Source of the DNA: Candidatus Zixiibacteriota bacterium
GTDB lineage: Bacteria > Zixibacteria > MSB-5A5 > GN15 > JAAZOE01
NCBI GenBank assembly: GCA_036480375.1
Contig: JAZGGI010000024.1
Span: 1 to 64,000, forward strand
Direction of reading: 5' to 3'
DNA length: 64,000 nucleotides
How positions within the stretch are numbered: position 1 is the stretch's first letter; every line of letters begins with the position of its first letter. Below the pieces are notes generated by a model, which saw only the letters and a list, made by a program, of their open reading frames with translations, had not been told where the DNA came from and searched no databases. Shown here piece by piece: positions 1 to 8,272 of the stretch. A program made the translations under genes and the position numbers.

Positions 1-1675
1 CCTTTTCCTGTGTGAAAAAATCAATGTAATCCTCGGTTATTTTTCCATTCCATCGTATTGTTACCTTATCGTGTTTGGGAATAGTGCGTACAATCGGAGC
101 CGGGGGGGGCGAAGCTATTCTAAAATCAGGAACACCGTCTCCGGTAAAATATCTTTTATAACAACAATCGCGGGTTGTATCTATCGGAAAATCACCTTCT
201 TCATAACAGGTATCGATGTCATCGCATTTACATTTCCACAAATACCTTCCGCGGTATCCGTCATTGTCAGTATCAACCCCGGGATTATCAAAAGTGAATT
301 TAGCCCAATATGAATTTTCAAAAAGATTCCTAAAGTCTAAGTATTTGAAATACGCTTCAGGACTCCAGGGATCGTGATACCAGAGATAACTCCAGGGTTT
401 CCAGTGAAATTTATCGCCAAATACCAAGGCCATTGTCATAAAAGTCGAATCACCTGGCGCCAGATCAACCGGCCCGGTTGATAGAACTCCCTCGGGCGAA
501 AAGCCATTGGATACGTCAACGGCAAATGCCATTCCAGGGGGCGGAAGAAATCCTTCACCTTGATGGTCAATAACCGTAAACATTTGATCATAATCAATTT
601 CGCCATTCGACATGAGGTAATATTTATTATTATCACCAGTGGGATACCCTGTTCCATAATGAAATTCACGATAGTTGTCTTTCAACTGAGGTCCAAAATT
701 AGCAGCCCAATGGTATCCGGAAACAAACCAATTAAAATTAATTTTGGCATTTTCGTTTGGACGGCGAAGAAATTGAAATGAGGCGGCCGCCCGTGGGGAA
801 CGATAATCATACCTGCAATTATTTACGGCTTCGCCCTCATTATCTGCCCACCACATTAAATTTATCGAATCAGGCGGTACACATTGCCCAGGAGAATATG
901 CAGATACACATTTAAAACCGATTAACTCGTCATTATTACTTTTGCCCGCACCCATATCGCCCTTATTACCAACGGCCGTTACGGTATAGATTCCCATATA
1001 AAAATCTTCAATAGTTTTCTTTCCTTCATTTTTAATCATATAATCAATAATAATGAAATCCTTAGTGTAATCAGTATCCCAGGTATAGCTTGTATGCTTA
1101 ATTACTATACCTAAAGGCTTGTGATAACGATTATCGTAAGGATCTTCCGGCATCATCCCATAAGACCAAGTACTGGGCATGGTGTCTGTCAATGTAAATT
1201 CAATATCCAAATCCGAATTGGCATTTAAATCATAGTTCACTCCAGTTTTATTTCTTGAGCGTATTTTGAGATCACCGTTGTTCCAATCAGGAAATATTTC
1301 TGTTCTGATCAAATCTGACCAGTCATCAGTATCCATTGAAGAGGAAGATACAAGGGTGTCGCCGTCAATAATTCCGCCGAACCATAATTCCGCGCCCCAT
1401 AAATATTCGTTATAGGAATTCTTCGGATATTCGCAACTGGCATGATTCATAAAATGCCTGCCTGCGCCTAAAACTCCAAAATTGGTAAGTGATAGCCTGA
1501 TTTTGTTGGCATCATTAAGGAAATAATCATAGCGCGGAAAATAACTACTATAATTTGCCCCTGATGAAGATGTTTCTTCACAGACTACCTCATTGATAAA
1601 ACCTACAAGAAGGATTATTAATAATATGTATACTGTTTTCAACGACTGGCCCCCAAGAAATTGCCAGCACTTCAT
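1..1675 (-). CDS. Secreted beta-rich surface/extracellular protein, 3' end cut by window
   Basis: I translated this frame by hand from an ATG at 1675 down to base 1 and met no stop, so at least 558 codons are present and the C-terminus lies outside the window. A GGGAG ribosome site lies 6 bases before the ATG. The N-terminus has a hydrophobic signal-peptide-like segment (about residues 14-31, core VYILLIILLVGF). The rest is rich in Trp, Tyr, Asp, Asn and Gly. A D/N-rich stretch (VDTDNDGYRG) sits near residues 480-490, and a cysteine-rich segment (CKCDD ... CYEE ... DCC) follows. Near the window edge a segment beginning 'PPAPIVRTIPKHDKVTIRWNG' in sense resembles the start of a fibronectin type III domain. 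No catalytic motif is visible. Large secreted proteins of this style are common in the FCB group and often end in a sorting or dockerin domain, but that end is not visible here. A TTG at about 1642 is an alternative start. Confidence 0.8.
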   Translation of the reverse strand, partial: MKCWQFLGGQSLKTVYILLIILLVGFINEVVCEETSSSGANYSSYFPRYDYFLNDANKIRLSLTNFGVLGAGRHFMNHASCEYPKNSYNEYLWGAELWFGGIIDGDTLVSSSSMDTDDWSDLIRTEIFPDWNNGDLKIRSRNKTGVNYDLNANSDLDIEFTLTDTMPSTWSYGMMPEDPYDNRYHKPLGIVIKHTSYTWDTDYTKDFIIIDYMIKNEGKKTIEDFYMGIYTVTAVGNKGDMGAGKSNNDELIGFKCVSAYSPGQCVPPDSINLMWWADNEGEAVNNCRYDYRSPRAAASFQFLRRPNENAKINFNWFVSGYHWAANFGPQLKDNYREFHYGTGYPTGDNNKYYLMSNGEIDYDQMFTVIDHQGEGFLPPPGMAFAVDVSNGFSPEGVLSTGPVDLAPGDSTFMTMALVFGDKFHWKPWSYLWYHDPWSPEAYFKYLDFRNLFENSYWAKFTFDNPGVDTDNDGYRGRYLWKCKCDDIDTCYEEGDFPIDTTRDCCYKRYFTGDGVPDFRIASPPPAPIVRTIPKHDKVTIRWNGKITEDYIDFFTQEK

Positions 1676-1790
1676 ATATTTCTCCCGTTTTGGGCGGTAT
1701 TGGCTGAGGGGGGAGTATTAGTCAAAGCGAATATATGAATATTTGCTTCATGTGTCAATATTTATCCGCAGATTTTTCTATTCCAATATA

Positions 1791-1821
1791 TTAAAAAAAG
1801 CCCCCGATTATTATCGAGGGC
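1791..1821 (-). terminator. Intrinsic terminator of the PDZ gene
   Basis: Read on the minus strand, a GCCC(T)CGAT/ATCG(G)GGGC hairpin is followed directly by seven Ts. It lies about 70 bases beyond the stop of the PDZ-protein gene and points in the same direction, so it probably ends that transcript before the next minus-strand gene. Confidence 0.8.
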
Positions 1822-1889
1822 ACAGGGTACAATTAAAAAAAAGGAAGGAGTGATCGTGATGTTCTTTCTTTACCTATCCGTAAAGATTT

Positions 1890-2843
1890 TTATTCAAGCT
1901 TTTCTTTGATCTTGCTTATCTCTTCCTGAAGTTTCTTTATTTCCTTGCGGAGTTTATCGATCTCCGATCGTTGATCATCAAAATGAATATCGAAGTCGTC
2001 GTCGCCAAACCAACGTAATCCATAGCTTTTTGAACCCGGTGAGGGGATCCTGATACGAGGCGCCGAAAACGTATGAATTTCAGGCTCATGCTCCGCGATC
2101 TCAACCGTCACCGTTCGTTCCCTTTTGTCCCGCAAATAACTAATCTCCGCCCGGTCACCTTCTTCCATAGCTCCGATAATTTCCCGCAGTTCATCGGTCG
2201 AATTGACATCTTCACCGTCAACTCCGGTAATCACATCCCCCGCCTTGATTCCCGCCACTTGCGCCGGAGAATCATCCTGGACTTCGGTAACCAACACTCC
2301 TTCACCGTCCTCAACTCCAAAATATTCCCCCAATTGATCATTGAGATCCATAATGCCGACGCCGATATAGCCGGACGGCTCAGAAATGAATGAATAGGCG
2401 TAATTGCCAGGACCCTTATATCCGATGATTGATTCTCCGGGAGCCGACGATTTGGGCCGATTCCCGATTTTAACAACGGCTGTTTTTTCCTTACCATTTC
2501 TCACATAAACGACGTCAACTTCATCTCCCGCTTCCGTATCCAACACAAAATCCCGAAGCGGAGTTGATCCATCAATATTCTTCCCATTAAAATTGACTAT
2601 AATGTCCCTTTTGCGTAGTCCTGCTTCTTCGGCCGGCGAACCGTCCAAAACATCGACTATAACAATTCCATCGCTGCGAGAAAGGTTAAATGCCTCCTCC
2701 ATATCTTCATCTATCTGCTGGACGTAAACGCCTATCCACGGGCCATATTTTGCCTTATCCCCGGCAAAAGATATGTTTGCGGTAAATAGAACTATTGAGA
2801 AGAAAGACAAAAGTATGAGGGCTTGAATTGACCTCCGCTTCAT
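1890..2843 (-). CDS. Periplasmic two-PDZ-domain protein with C-terminal coiled coil
   Basis: This is a 317-residue protein. I chose the ATG at 2843 over the upstream in-frame start at 3044 because AGGAGG lies 7 bases before it and a typical signal peptide (MKRRSIQALILLSFF..., cleaved near ISFA-GD) begins there. Two PDZ domains follow at about residues 30-125 and 140-235, with GIVIVDVLDGSPAEEAGL and GVLVTEVQDDSPAQVAGI as their carboxylate-loop regions. A Lys/Glu heptad coiled coil closes the protein (about 285-317). PDZ pairs of this type occur in HtrA/DegP proteases, but no trypsin-like domain or catalytic triad is present, so this is probably a periplasmic adaptor or chaperone-like protein rather than a protease. 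The gene is monocistronic, with its own terminator downstream. Confidence 0.85.
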   Translation of the reverse strand: MKRRSIQALILLSFFSIVLFTANISFAGDKAKYGPWIGVYVQQIDEDMEEAFNLSRSDGIVIVDVLDGSPAEEAGLRKRDIIVNFNGKNIDGSTPLRDFVLDTEAGDEVDVVYVRNGKEKTAVVKIGNRPKSSAPGESIIGYKGPGNYAYSFISEPSGYIGVGIMDLNDQLGEYFGVEDGEGVLVTEVQDDSPAQVAGIKAGDVITGVDGEDVNSTDELREIIGAMEEGDRAEISYLRDKRERTVTVEIAEHEPEIHTFSAPRIRIPSPGSKSYGLRWFGDDDFDIHFDDQRSEIDKLRKEIKKLQEEISKIKEKLE

Positions 2844-3228
2844 AATTTTCCTCCTGATGTTATTCACAATTTTGGGACCCGATGTCCCCATCCAATTGAT
2901 TTTACCATCTTTGACAATGGTGGTTCCATATTTTGGAGTTATAATTTTTGCGATATTAAGCTTGTGATATTTCCTCCAATTACCCCCCAAAGGCAGTAAA
3001 ATAAAGACTTTGGCCATTCCGACAGGTAATGGGAATCTGCCCATATAATTGGATGTATTGAAGTGTCAAAATTCCGGTAAATTAGCCAGTATGGGGTTGC
3101 GCCCGCACCATATCTCTTTAACATACAACAACTTATAACAATTACTCATTTCTCGTATTGGCTTGGCATTAGCCTTGCAAAAGGAACATCGAAACGGTGA
3201 ACCTATTGATAGCAAAGCGGGTGATTGC
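2844..3228. other. Divergent intergenic region, no gene seen
   Basis: About 385 bases lie between the minus-strand PDZ gene and a small plus-strand gene. Open frames here are short, overlap each other on both strands and lack ribosome sites. I see no RNA gene or clear promoter hexamers. Confidence 0.5.
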
Positions 3229-3441
3229 ATGAAGGTCAAATTTACTCTTACAATGGATGATGTCATTGTTGAAAACCAGCATCTTGATAATATCATCCTT
3301 GACTGGGAGGAAGAGTTAAATCAGGAAGAAATTCTGGAATTATCCCAAAAATGGATAACATCCAGGAATTTTCTGACCAGCCGAATGATCGGGTTGACCC
3401 AGGTAGGAGAATCCAGTCTAACAATTGAACCGGTGGACTAA
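3229..3441 (+). CDS. Small acidic hypothetical protein
   Basis: This 70-residue ORF starts at MKVKFTLTMDDV. The frame is open from an upstream TTG at 3163, but the ATG at 3229 (preceded by GCGGGTG) gives a more natural N-terminus. The protein is acidic (VENQHLDNIILDWEEELNQEE) and has no signal peptide, membrane segment or cysteine. I do not recognise the family. It is followed 45 bases later by a small membrane-protein gene on the same strand, so the two may be co-transcribed. The ORF is credible but short, and the function is unknown. Confidence 0.5.
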   Translation: MKVKFTLTMDDVIVENQHLDNIILDWEEELNQEEILELSQKWITSRNFLTSRMIGLTQVGESSLTIEPVD

Positions 3442-3486
3442 GGATTTACCGAAGTCGACCGAATATATTTATAGGACAGGAGATTA

Positions 3487-3825
3487 ATGAGTCTGCTATC
3501 GAGTATAAAAAACGATATTATTGCCTCGCAGGTTTCTCAGCATCAGGAGATGCTTGATCCGATTCGGCAATTTATCGTTGACCAGTTCGGGCAGAACGGG
3601 CTCTATGCGGCATATTTTTTGGTAGCCGCTTTGGTTGCGCTCATAATATACAAATTGGTAAAACTGGGTTTTGAGTTGATATTTTTCGTGGTTCTACCGG
3701 CGGCAGTTTCGGCATTTATTTTGGGGTTGTTTTTGCCGTATAGCTTTTTCTATCTCCTGCCGGTAACCGCCGCAGTGTTTACTTTGGGACTGATATTGAA
3801 AAACGTTGGATTTTCCAAAGGGTAG
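3487..3825 (+). CDS. Small integral membrane protein, unknown function
   Basis: This 112-residue protein starts with ATG after GGACAGGAG, 5 bases upstream, a good ribosome site. The first 40 residues are polar or amphipathic. Three hydrophobic segments follow (about 39-58, 61-82 and 84-105), with LAAYFLVAALVALII-like, LGFELIFFVVLPAAV and YLLPVTAAVFTLGLI character. The C-terminus is short and basic. No motif identifies a transporter or enzyme. A strong terminator follows within 35 bases, so it ends its transcription unit. Confidence 0.7.
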   Translation: MSLLSSIKNDIIASQVSQHQEMLDPIRQFIVDQFGQNGLYAAYFLVAALVALIIYKLVKLGFELIFFVVLPAAVSAFILGLFLPYSFFYLLPVTAAVFTLGLILKNVGFSKG

Positions 3826-3857
3826 CAAAGCCCCCTTCCCAACCCCCTGTGCGATAG

Positions 3858-3888
3858 AGGTCGGGATGCAATATCCCGGCCTTTTTTT
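3858..3888 (+). terminator. Intrinsic terminator
   Basis: A 9-base stem, GGTCGGGAT/ATCCCGGCC with one G-T type pair and loop GCAAT, is followed by seven Ts on the plus strand. It terminates the small membrane-protein gene. The opposite gene (birA) ends at 3887, inside the T-run. The minus strand has no T-run after the hairpin, so the signal is one-directional. Confidence 0.85.
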
Positions 3889-4885
3889 ATTCCTTAATTA
3901 CCGTAACTTCCCCGGCATTAAACGCTTTTCGGTTCCCATCAGGTAATTCCAGAATCAACCGCCCCTCAGTATCAATATCGCGAGCAATCCCTGAAATTAT
4001 TTCGTCCTTCTGACCCAGACTGACAAAGCTTCCAATCAGATTAGAATATTTAACAATTCGCTTCCGCAGATTTTTAAGACCCGACTTTTGATAGACACGG
4101 TAATCCTTCTCAAATTGGTATAAAAAATTTTGTAACAACTCTACCCGGGATAATTTCCGTTTCAATTCCGCTCCTACCGAAGTCGCTCTTTTCCTGATAT
4201 CTTCGGGGAAATCTTCGCGCTGCTGATTGACGTTGATCCCCACCCCGACGATAACATAATGCACCTTTCCAATCTCGGCCGAAAGTTCGGTCAGTATCCC
4301 CACCGTTTTGCGTCCGTTAATCAGGCAATCATTGGGCCATTTGATATTCACCGACGGCGCGCCGTAATCCGATATGGTATCAGCCAGAGCCAGCGCTGTC
4401 ATAATCGAAAGTCCGGGAGCCATCGTCGGCCTGATATCGGGATAGATTATTATCGAAAGATAAATACCTTTCCCGTTTGAAGAAAACCATTTTCTCCCCA
4501 GCCGTCCCCGGCCGCGAGTCTGCTCTTCAGCGACGACAATAGTTCCCTCGACCGCCCCGGTCTCGGCCATTTGACGCGCGATTATATTAGTCGATTGCAC
4601 CGATTGAAAAGCGTGAACATTACGGCCCATCTTCTTTGTCTTCAATCCATGCAGAATCTCCGCCCGGAGCAACAAATCGGGAGCCGATTTAAACGCGCAA
4701 TGCGTATCCTTGCGGGTTTCTATTCTATATCCCGTCTGCCGCAAAAGAGCGATAGCCTTTGCCAGTAAATCTTCATCAATTTCGAGCTTCCTTTTTAGAT
4801 AGGCAAACGTATAAAAATAATCCGGTCGGCGTCGAATAATATCTACCAAATTATCCGACACATCATTGAGATTTTGCTTATTCAT
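3887..4885 (-). CDS. birA: Bifunctional biotin-protein ligase / biotin operon repressor-like protein
   Basis: This 332-residue protein is of BirA type and attaches biotin to the carrier protein of biotin-dependent carboxylases through biotinyl-AMP. Residues 1-75 form a winged-helix-like N-terminus (DIIRRRPDYFYTFAYLKRKLEIDEDLL in two pieces), as in group II BirA repressors. The catalytic domain carries the adenylate-binding motif GRGRLGRKW at 125-133 and KWPNDCLING near 195. The SH3-like C-terminal domain runs from about 285 to 332. Its start overlaps the end of nadC by 8 bases, so the two are translationally coupled. The N-terminal region is a divergent HTH, so DNA binding is less certain than ligase activity. 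A subunit of acetyl-CoA carboxylase (accD) lies elsewhere in the window. Confidence 0.93.
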   Translation of the reverse strand: MNKQNLNDVSDNLVDIIRRRPDYFYTFAYLKRKLEIDEDLLAKAIALLRQTGYRIETRKDTHCAFKSAPDLLLRAEILHGLKTKKMGRNVHAFQSVQSTNIIARQMAETGAVEGTIVVAEEQTRGRGRLGRKWFSSNGKGIYLSIIIYPDIRPTMAPGLSIMTALALADTISDYGAPSVNIKWPNDCLINGRKTVGILTELSAEIGKVHYVIVGVGINVNQQREDFPEDIRKRATSVGAELKRKLSRVELLQNFLYQFEKDYRVYQKSGLKNLRKRIVKYSNLIGSFVSLGQKDEIISGIARDIDTEGRLILELPDGNRKAFNAGEVTVIKE

Positions 4886-5774
4886 CGATGATAATTTTTA
4901 GCGAAAAATCGGAAGCCGGAGCCGAATGGGTCAAAGCTCCGACTGAAATATAATCCACTCCCGTCGCCGCCACCTCGGCCACGTTGTCCAGCGTGATGTT
5001 GCCGGATGCCTCCAGCAAAACACCCGTACCGTTCTCATGCTCGCGGGCGAAAGCGGCCATCTCTTTCAAATGCTCCGGCGATTTATTATCCAGAAGAACT
5101 CGTTCGATTTTAGCGTCGAGAGCCTCGTTGAGCTGCTTGATACTTTCAACCTCGACCTCGATTTCAAAAGCCGATGGCTCGGTATGAAAAATCTTTATAA
5201 ATTTTTCCGAAGCCATAAATTCGCGGACCTTCGCTATCGCCTCTGTTACCGAACCGGCCGCGGCAATATGATTATCTTTTATCAAAACCATATCATAAAG
5301 GCCATAACGGTGATTTTCACCGCCGCCAGTCGCGACTGCGTATTTTTCAACATACCGCAACCCCGGCATGGTCTTACGGGTATCCAATATCCGCACCTTA
5401 TCCGGACCCGCAACCTCAACCATTTTGTTTGTAAGCGTGGCAACACCCGATAGATGCATCAGAAAATTCAGAGCCGTCCGTTCCCCGGTCAAAATCGAGC
5501 GCAGACGCCCCGACAACAACGCCGCCCGGTCGCCTTTTTTAAATTTCTGACCGTCTTCTATCAGCATCGTAAATTCTATCTGGGGATCGACTTTTAGAAA
5601 AGTCAGCTCACACAGAGGCAACCCCGCGATAACGCCATCGGACTTAGCGACAATTTCGGCTTCACCGGTCATCGATTCAGGCACTGTCGCCAAACTGGTA
5701 ATATCTCCGGCGCCGACGTCCTCCTGCAAAGCATTCATCACCTGTTGCAAAAGAATTTTCTCTCTGCTCGGCAT
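4878..5774 (-). CDS. nadC: Nicotinate-nucleotide pyrophosphorylase (quinolinate phosphoribosyltransferase)
   Basis: This 298-residue enzyme has the family's usual length. It converts quinolinate and PRPP to nicotinate mononucleotide in de novo NAD synthesis. Visible signatures are EDVGAGDITS (18-27), the RTALNFLMHLSGVAT helix (about 99-113), ILDTRKTMPGLR (129-140), GGGENHRYGLYDMVLIKDNH (150-169) and the beta-barrel strands ending in the VDYISVGALTHSA segment, all typical of NadC. The gene precedes birA with an 8-base overlap. nadA and nadB are not in the window. It is divergent from the reductoisomerase-like gene across only 47 bases. Confidence 0.95.
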   Translation of the reverse strand: MPSREKILLQQVMNALQEDVGAGDITSLATVPESMTGEAEIVAKSDGVIAGLPLCELTFLKVDPQIEFTMLIEDGQKFKKGDRAALLSGRLRSILTGERTALNFLMHLSGVATLTNKMVEVAGPDKVRILDTRKTMPGLRYVEKYAVATGGGENHRYGLYDMVLIKDNHIAAAGSVTEAIAKVREFMASEKFIKIFHTEPSAFEIEVEVESIKQLNEALDAKIERVLLDNKSPEHLKEMAAFAREHENGTGVLLEASGNITLDNVAEVAATGVDYISVGALTHSAPASDFSLKIIIDE

Positions 5775-5821
5775 AAATCCTTGATACGAGATGTTGACCG
5801 GTTTGTCAATTATAAACGATT

Positions 5822-6814
5822 ATGAAAAAATCGGTTTTGACAGGGCTAATTACTGACTATATTCCGGTCACGAAAGAGGATATTCAAATGAAAAGAAATC
5901 AAAACATAACCGTCCTGGGATACGGCTCACAAGGCCGAGCGATTGCCCTTAATCTGAAAGACTCGGGATTCAATGTTACCGTCGGACTGCGGGCACGTTC
6001 GAAATCCAAATCACTGGCCCAAAAAGATAAATTACACGCAATATCAATCTTATCCTCCTCGATCGAATCCGATTATATAATTGTTGCCCTGCCCGATCAC
6101 GCTCACAAAGAAATTCTAACCGATAATTTTTTTAACACGCTCCAAAAAAAAACGGCGCTGGTATTTCTGCATGGCTCCTCAATTCATTTCAAGCAGGTTG
6201 TTCCGCCCAAGAATTTTCCGGTTTACCTCCTCGCGCCCCACGCTCCGGGTTTGGCAGTTCGCGATAATTATCTGAATAAAATTTCTTACTCGGCTTTTAT
6301 TTCTGTGCATCAGGGATCAAAGCAAAAAGGATTTGAAAATCTCAGCCGCCTTGCCCGAGCCATCGGGATTCCCAAAACTCATCTGGTCAGAACCACCTTT
6401 GCCGATGAAGCTATAGGCGACCTGTTCGGCGAGCAGGCAGTACTTTGCGGAGGTTTGGCCCGGCTGTTAAAATTTGGATTCGAGACTCTCGTCGAAAATG
6501 GAATCCCTCCGCAAAATGCCTATCTCGAAGTCGCCTTCCAGATAGACCTCTTAGTTGAATTAATCAAAAAATACGGCCTCGAAGGAATGTTCGAACGCAT
6601 CTCGCCGATAGCCCGTTACGGCTCGGTCACAAACGGCCCCCGGGTCATCGACAAAAACGTCAAAACACAGATGAAAAAACTCTTCGGTGAAATAAAATCC
6701 GGCGAATTTCTAAAACAGGTTGACCGAAAAAGGCTAAAGCTTTCCAAAAAGCAACTATCCGAAGTGACCAACATTCAATTTGACAAACAGGCAAAAAAAT
6801 TCAGCAAATACTAA
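5822..6814 (+). CDS. Ketol-acid reductoisomerase-like protein with altered active site
   Basis: This 330-residue protein is clearly homologous to class I IlvC, the NADPH-dependent reductoisomerase of branched-chain amino acid synthesis. It has the Rossmann motif GYGSQGRAIALNL (33-45), the catalytic His of LHGSSIHFKQVVPPK (H117) and metal ligands D200 and E204 in DLFGEQAVLCGG. Two key residues differ: the Lys of the family's P-K-G-P-G motif is His (H140 in APHAPG), and the second glutamate of the E-x3-E metal pair is Gln (E236 ... Q240 in YLEVAFQ). No other ilv gene is nearby. It may be a paralogue with changed chemistry or a weakened IlvC. The downstream nth gene begins only 7 bases on. An internal ATG at 5888 with GAGG upstream is an alternative start. 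Confidence 0.85.
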   Translation: MKKSVLTGLITDYIPVTKEDIQMKRNQNITVLGYGSQGRAIALNLKDSGFNVTVGLRARSKSKSLAQKDKLHAISILSSSIESDYIIVALPDHAHKEILTDNFFNTLQKKTALVFLHGSSIHFKQVVPPKNFPVYLLAPHAPGLAVRDNYLNKISYSAFISVHQGSKQKGFENLSRLARAIGIPKTHLVRTTFADEAIGDLFGEQAVLCGGLARLLKFGFETLVENGIPPQNAYLEVAFQIDLLVELIKKYGLEGMFERISPIARYGSVTNGPRVIDKNVKTQMKKLFGEIKSGEFLKQVDRKRLKLSKKQLSEVTNIQFDKQAKKFSKY

Positions 6815-6820
6815 TCCATT

Positions 6821-7456
6821 ATGATAAAAGATGCCAGGCGCCGGGCCAAAAAAATAGTCGAACTTCTCAAAGCCGAATACCCCGATTCGGGATGTTCGCT
6901 CAAATTCAAAACCGCCCATCAGCTTCTCGTCTCGACGATACTCTCGGCTCAGACAACCGACGAGCAGGTCAACAAAATCACGCCCGGACTTTTCAAAAAA
7001 TATAAATCGATAAAAGATTTCGCCTCGGCCGATATTACACAACTCGAAAACGATATCAAATCAATCGGGCTGTATCGCCACAAAGCCAAATCAATCAAAA
7101 ATTCCGCCGCCGCCATCCTGCATGATTTTGGGGGTACGGTCCCCGATACGTTAGATGAGATTATCAAACTCCCCGGTGTCGGGCGCAAAACCGGATCGGT
7201 CATATTGGGGGCATGGTACGGCAAAGCCGAAGGCATCGTCGTCGATACTCACGTCAAACGAATCGCCAACTTGCTTGGTCTGACTGAAAACAAAGACCCG
7301 TACAGGATCGAACTTGATCTGATGCGATTGATCGCCAAAAAAGACTGGATTATCCTGACGCATTTACTAATCGACCACGGCCGCGCCGTCTGCGTCGCCC
7401 GCCGTCCCCGCTGTGAAGCCTGCACCCTCCGCCCCCAATGCCCGTCTGCGAAATAA
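6821..7456 (+). CDS. nth: Endonuclease III, DNA glycosylase/AP lyase
   Basis: This 211-residue Nth has the family's usual length. It removes oxidised pyrimidines and cleaves the resulting abasic site in base excision repair. The helix-hairpin-helix LPGVGRKTG carries the catalytic Lys (K123), the catalytic Asp is D142 in VDTHV, and a complete [4Fe-4S] loop C-x6-C-x2-C-x5-C is formed by C191, C198, C201 and C207. The start lies 7 bases after the preceding gene, suggesting an operon. A second, about 94% identical copy of the last 130 bases lies 693 bases downstream (see 8018-8152). Confidence 0.96.
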   Translation: MIKDARRRAKKIVELLKAEYPDSGCSLKFKTAHQLLVSTILSAQTTDEQVNKITPGLFKKYKSIKDFASADITQLENDIKSIGLYRHKAKSIKNSAAAILHDFGGTVPDTLDEIIKLPGVGRKTGSVILGAWYGKAEGIVVDTHVKRIANLLGLTENKDPYRIELDLMRLIAKKDWIILTHLLIDHGRAVCVARRPRCEACTLRPQCPSAK

Positions 7457-8017
7457 CCTGGATTTAGTAATATTTTTATCTACATTCGTTGTACCCCGCA
7501 CAACAGCTAAAAACAGGCCTTTACCTGTGTAGAGACAACTCTTGAGTTGTCGAACCAATTTGCCTGTCATTCCCGAGAGCGAAGCCCAGAGGGTAAAGCG
7601 AGTCGGGAATCCAGAGTTATCCACATTTTCATTTTTGAAAATCCCTTGTAATTGCATGTTTTATTTTTAGTTGCGGGGAATTGGGTTCGTTTTGTCCTTT
7701 TTCGTAGTCGTCCTTTTGGCTCCTTTTATTTTGTGGCATATATGATGCGTCTCCCGGTTAAGGATATACTTATTTTCAACTAAGGGGTTGGTTTAAGAAT
7801 CAATGGTGAATTTGTTGGGGAATTGAGAAATTTTGTAGGGCAAGAGCCCACAGGGCTCCTGCCAGAGATTAATCCATAAATCAATAAACTGATTGCCATT
7901 ATTATATAAATTTGGTATTATGAACCCGATTGTGGGCAATAATGTAAATACATTTAGATAATACTAAGTTGAGGAGTGATATATCTATCTCCACATCTGA
8001 AGATGTGGGGCACCGGG
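7457..8017. repeat. Non-coding patch with several palindromic repeats
   Basis: No convincing gene lies in these 560 bases. They contain a perfect GACAACTC-TT-GAGTTGTC palindrome (7534-7551), an element with TTCCCGA...TCGGGAA ends (about 7568-7612), an 11-base-arm imperfect palindrome around GAGCCC-ACA-GGGCTC (7839-7863) and a perfect CCACATCT-GA-AGATGTGG palindrome (7991-8008). The first type recurs at 8167 and 14108. The rest is AT-rich and featureless. The patch separates the two copies of the nth 3' end. Confidence 0.65.
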
Positions 8018-8152
8018 CGATTGATCGCCAAAAAGGACTGGATTATCCTGACGCATTTACTAATCGACCACGGCCGCGCCGTCTGCGTCGCCCGCCGTCC
8101 CCGCTGCGAAGCCTGCACCCTGCACCACCAATGCCCTTCTGCAAAGATATAA
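8018..8152 (+). pseudogene. Duplicated 3' fragment of nth
   Basis: These bases align without gaps to nth 7325-7456 at a fixed offset of 693, with only about 8-9 differences before the stop. The fragment keeps the frame through the whole Fe-S loop (RLIAKKDWIILTHLLIDHGR..., then CEACTLHHQC) and ends in a TAA two codons later than nth. Most differences are synonymous third-position changes (AAA/AAG, TGT/TGC, CTC/CTG, CCG/CCT, GCG/GCA), and only R-to-H and P-to-H change residues. That pattern indicates that the copy came from a functional nth allele. No start codon or N-terminal two-thirds is present, so it cannot encode a working enzyme. Confidence 0.85.
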
Positions 8153-8166
8153 ACTTATTTGCGTAG

Positions 8167-8186
8167 CGACAACCCTCGGGTTGTCG
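8167..8186. repeat. Perfect palindrome, GACAAC...GTTGTC family
   Basis: Nine-base arms CGACAACCC and GGGTTGTCG are separated by TC. It lies just after the nth fragment and before the TIR gene end. Related palindromes occur at 7534-7551 and 14108-14129. It has no T-run, so it is not a standard terminator. Confidence 0.7.
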
Positions 8187-8272
8187 TATGGTGAAATCAG
8201 GGAATTTGAAGCGATTGCATTTTGGGAAAGCCACCCGAAAACTTTACATTTTTTGGGATGAGCCATCCGTGC

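Noticed and set aside
5037-5453. 138-codon plus-strand open frame opposite nadC
   Set aside because: It lies wholly antisense to a clear nadC gene and has no recognisable features.
7969-8166. Short plus-strand frame over the nth fragment, and minus-strand frames there
   Set aside because: They read the fragment in the wrong frame. The frame that matches Nth has no start and no N-terminal domain, so I call the region a pseudogene fragment.
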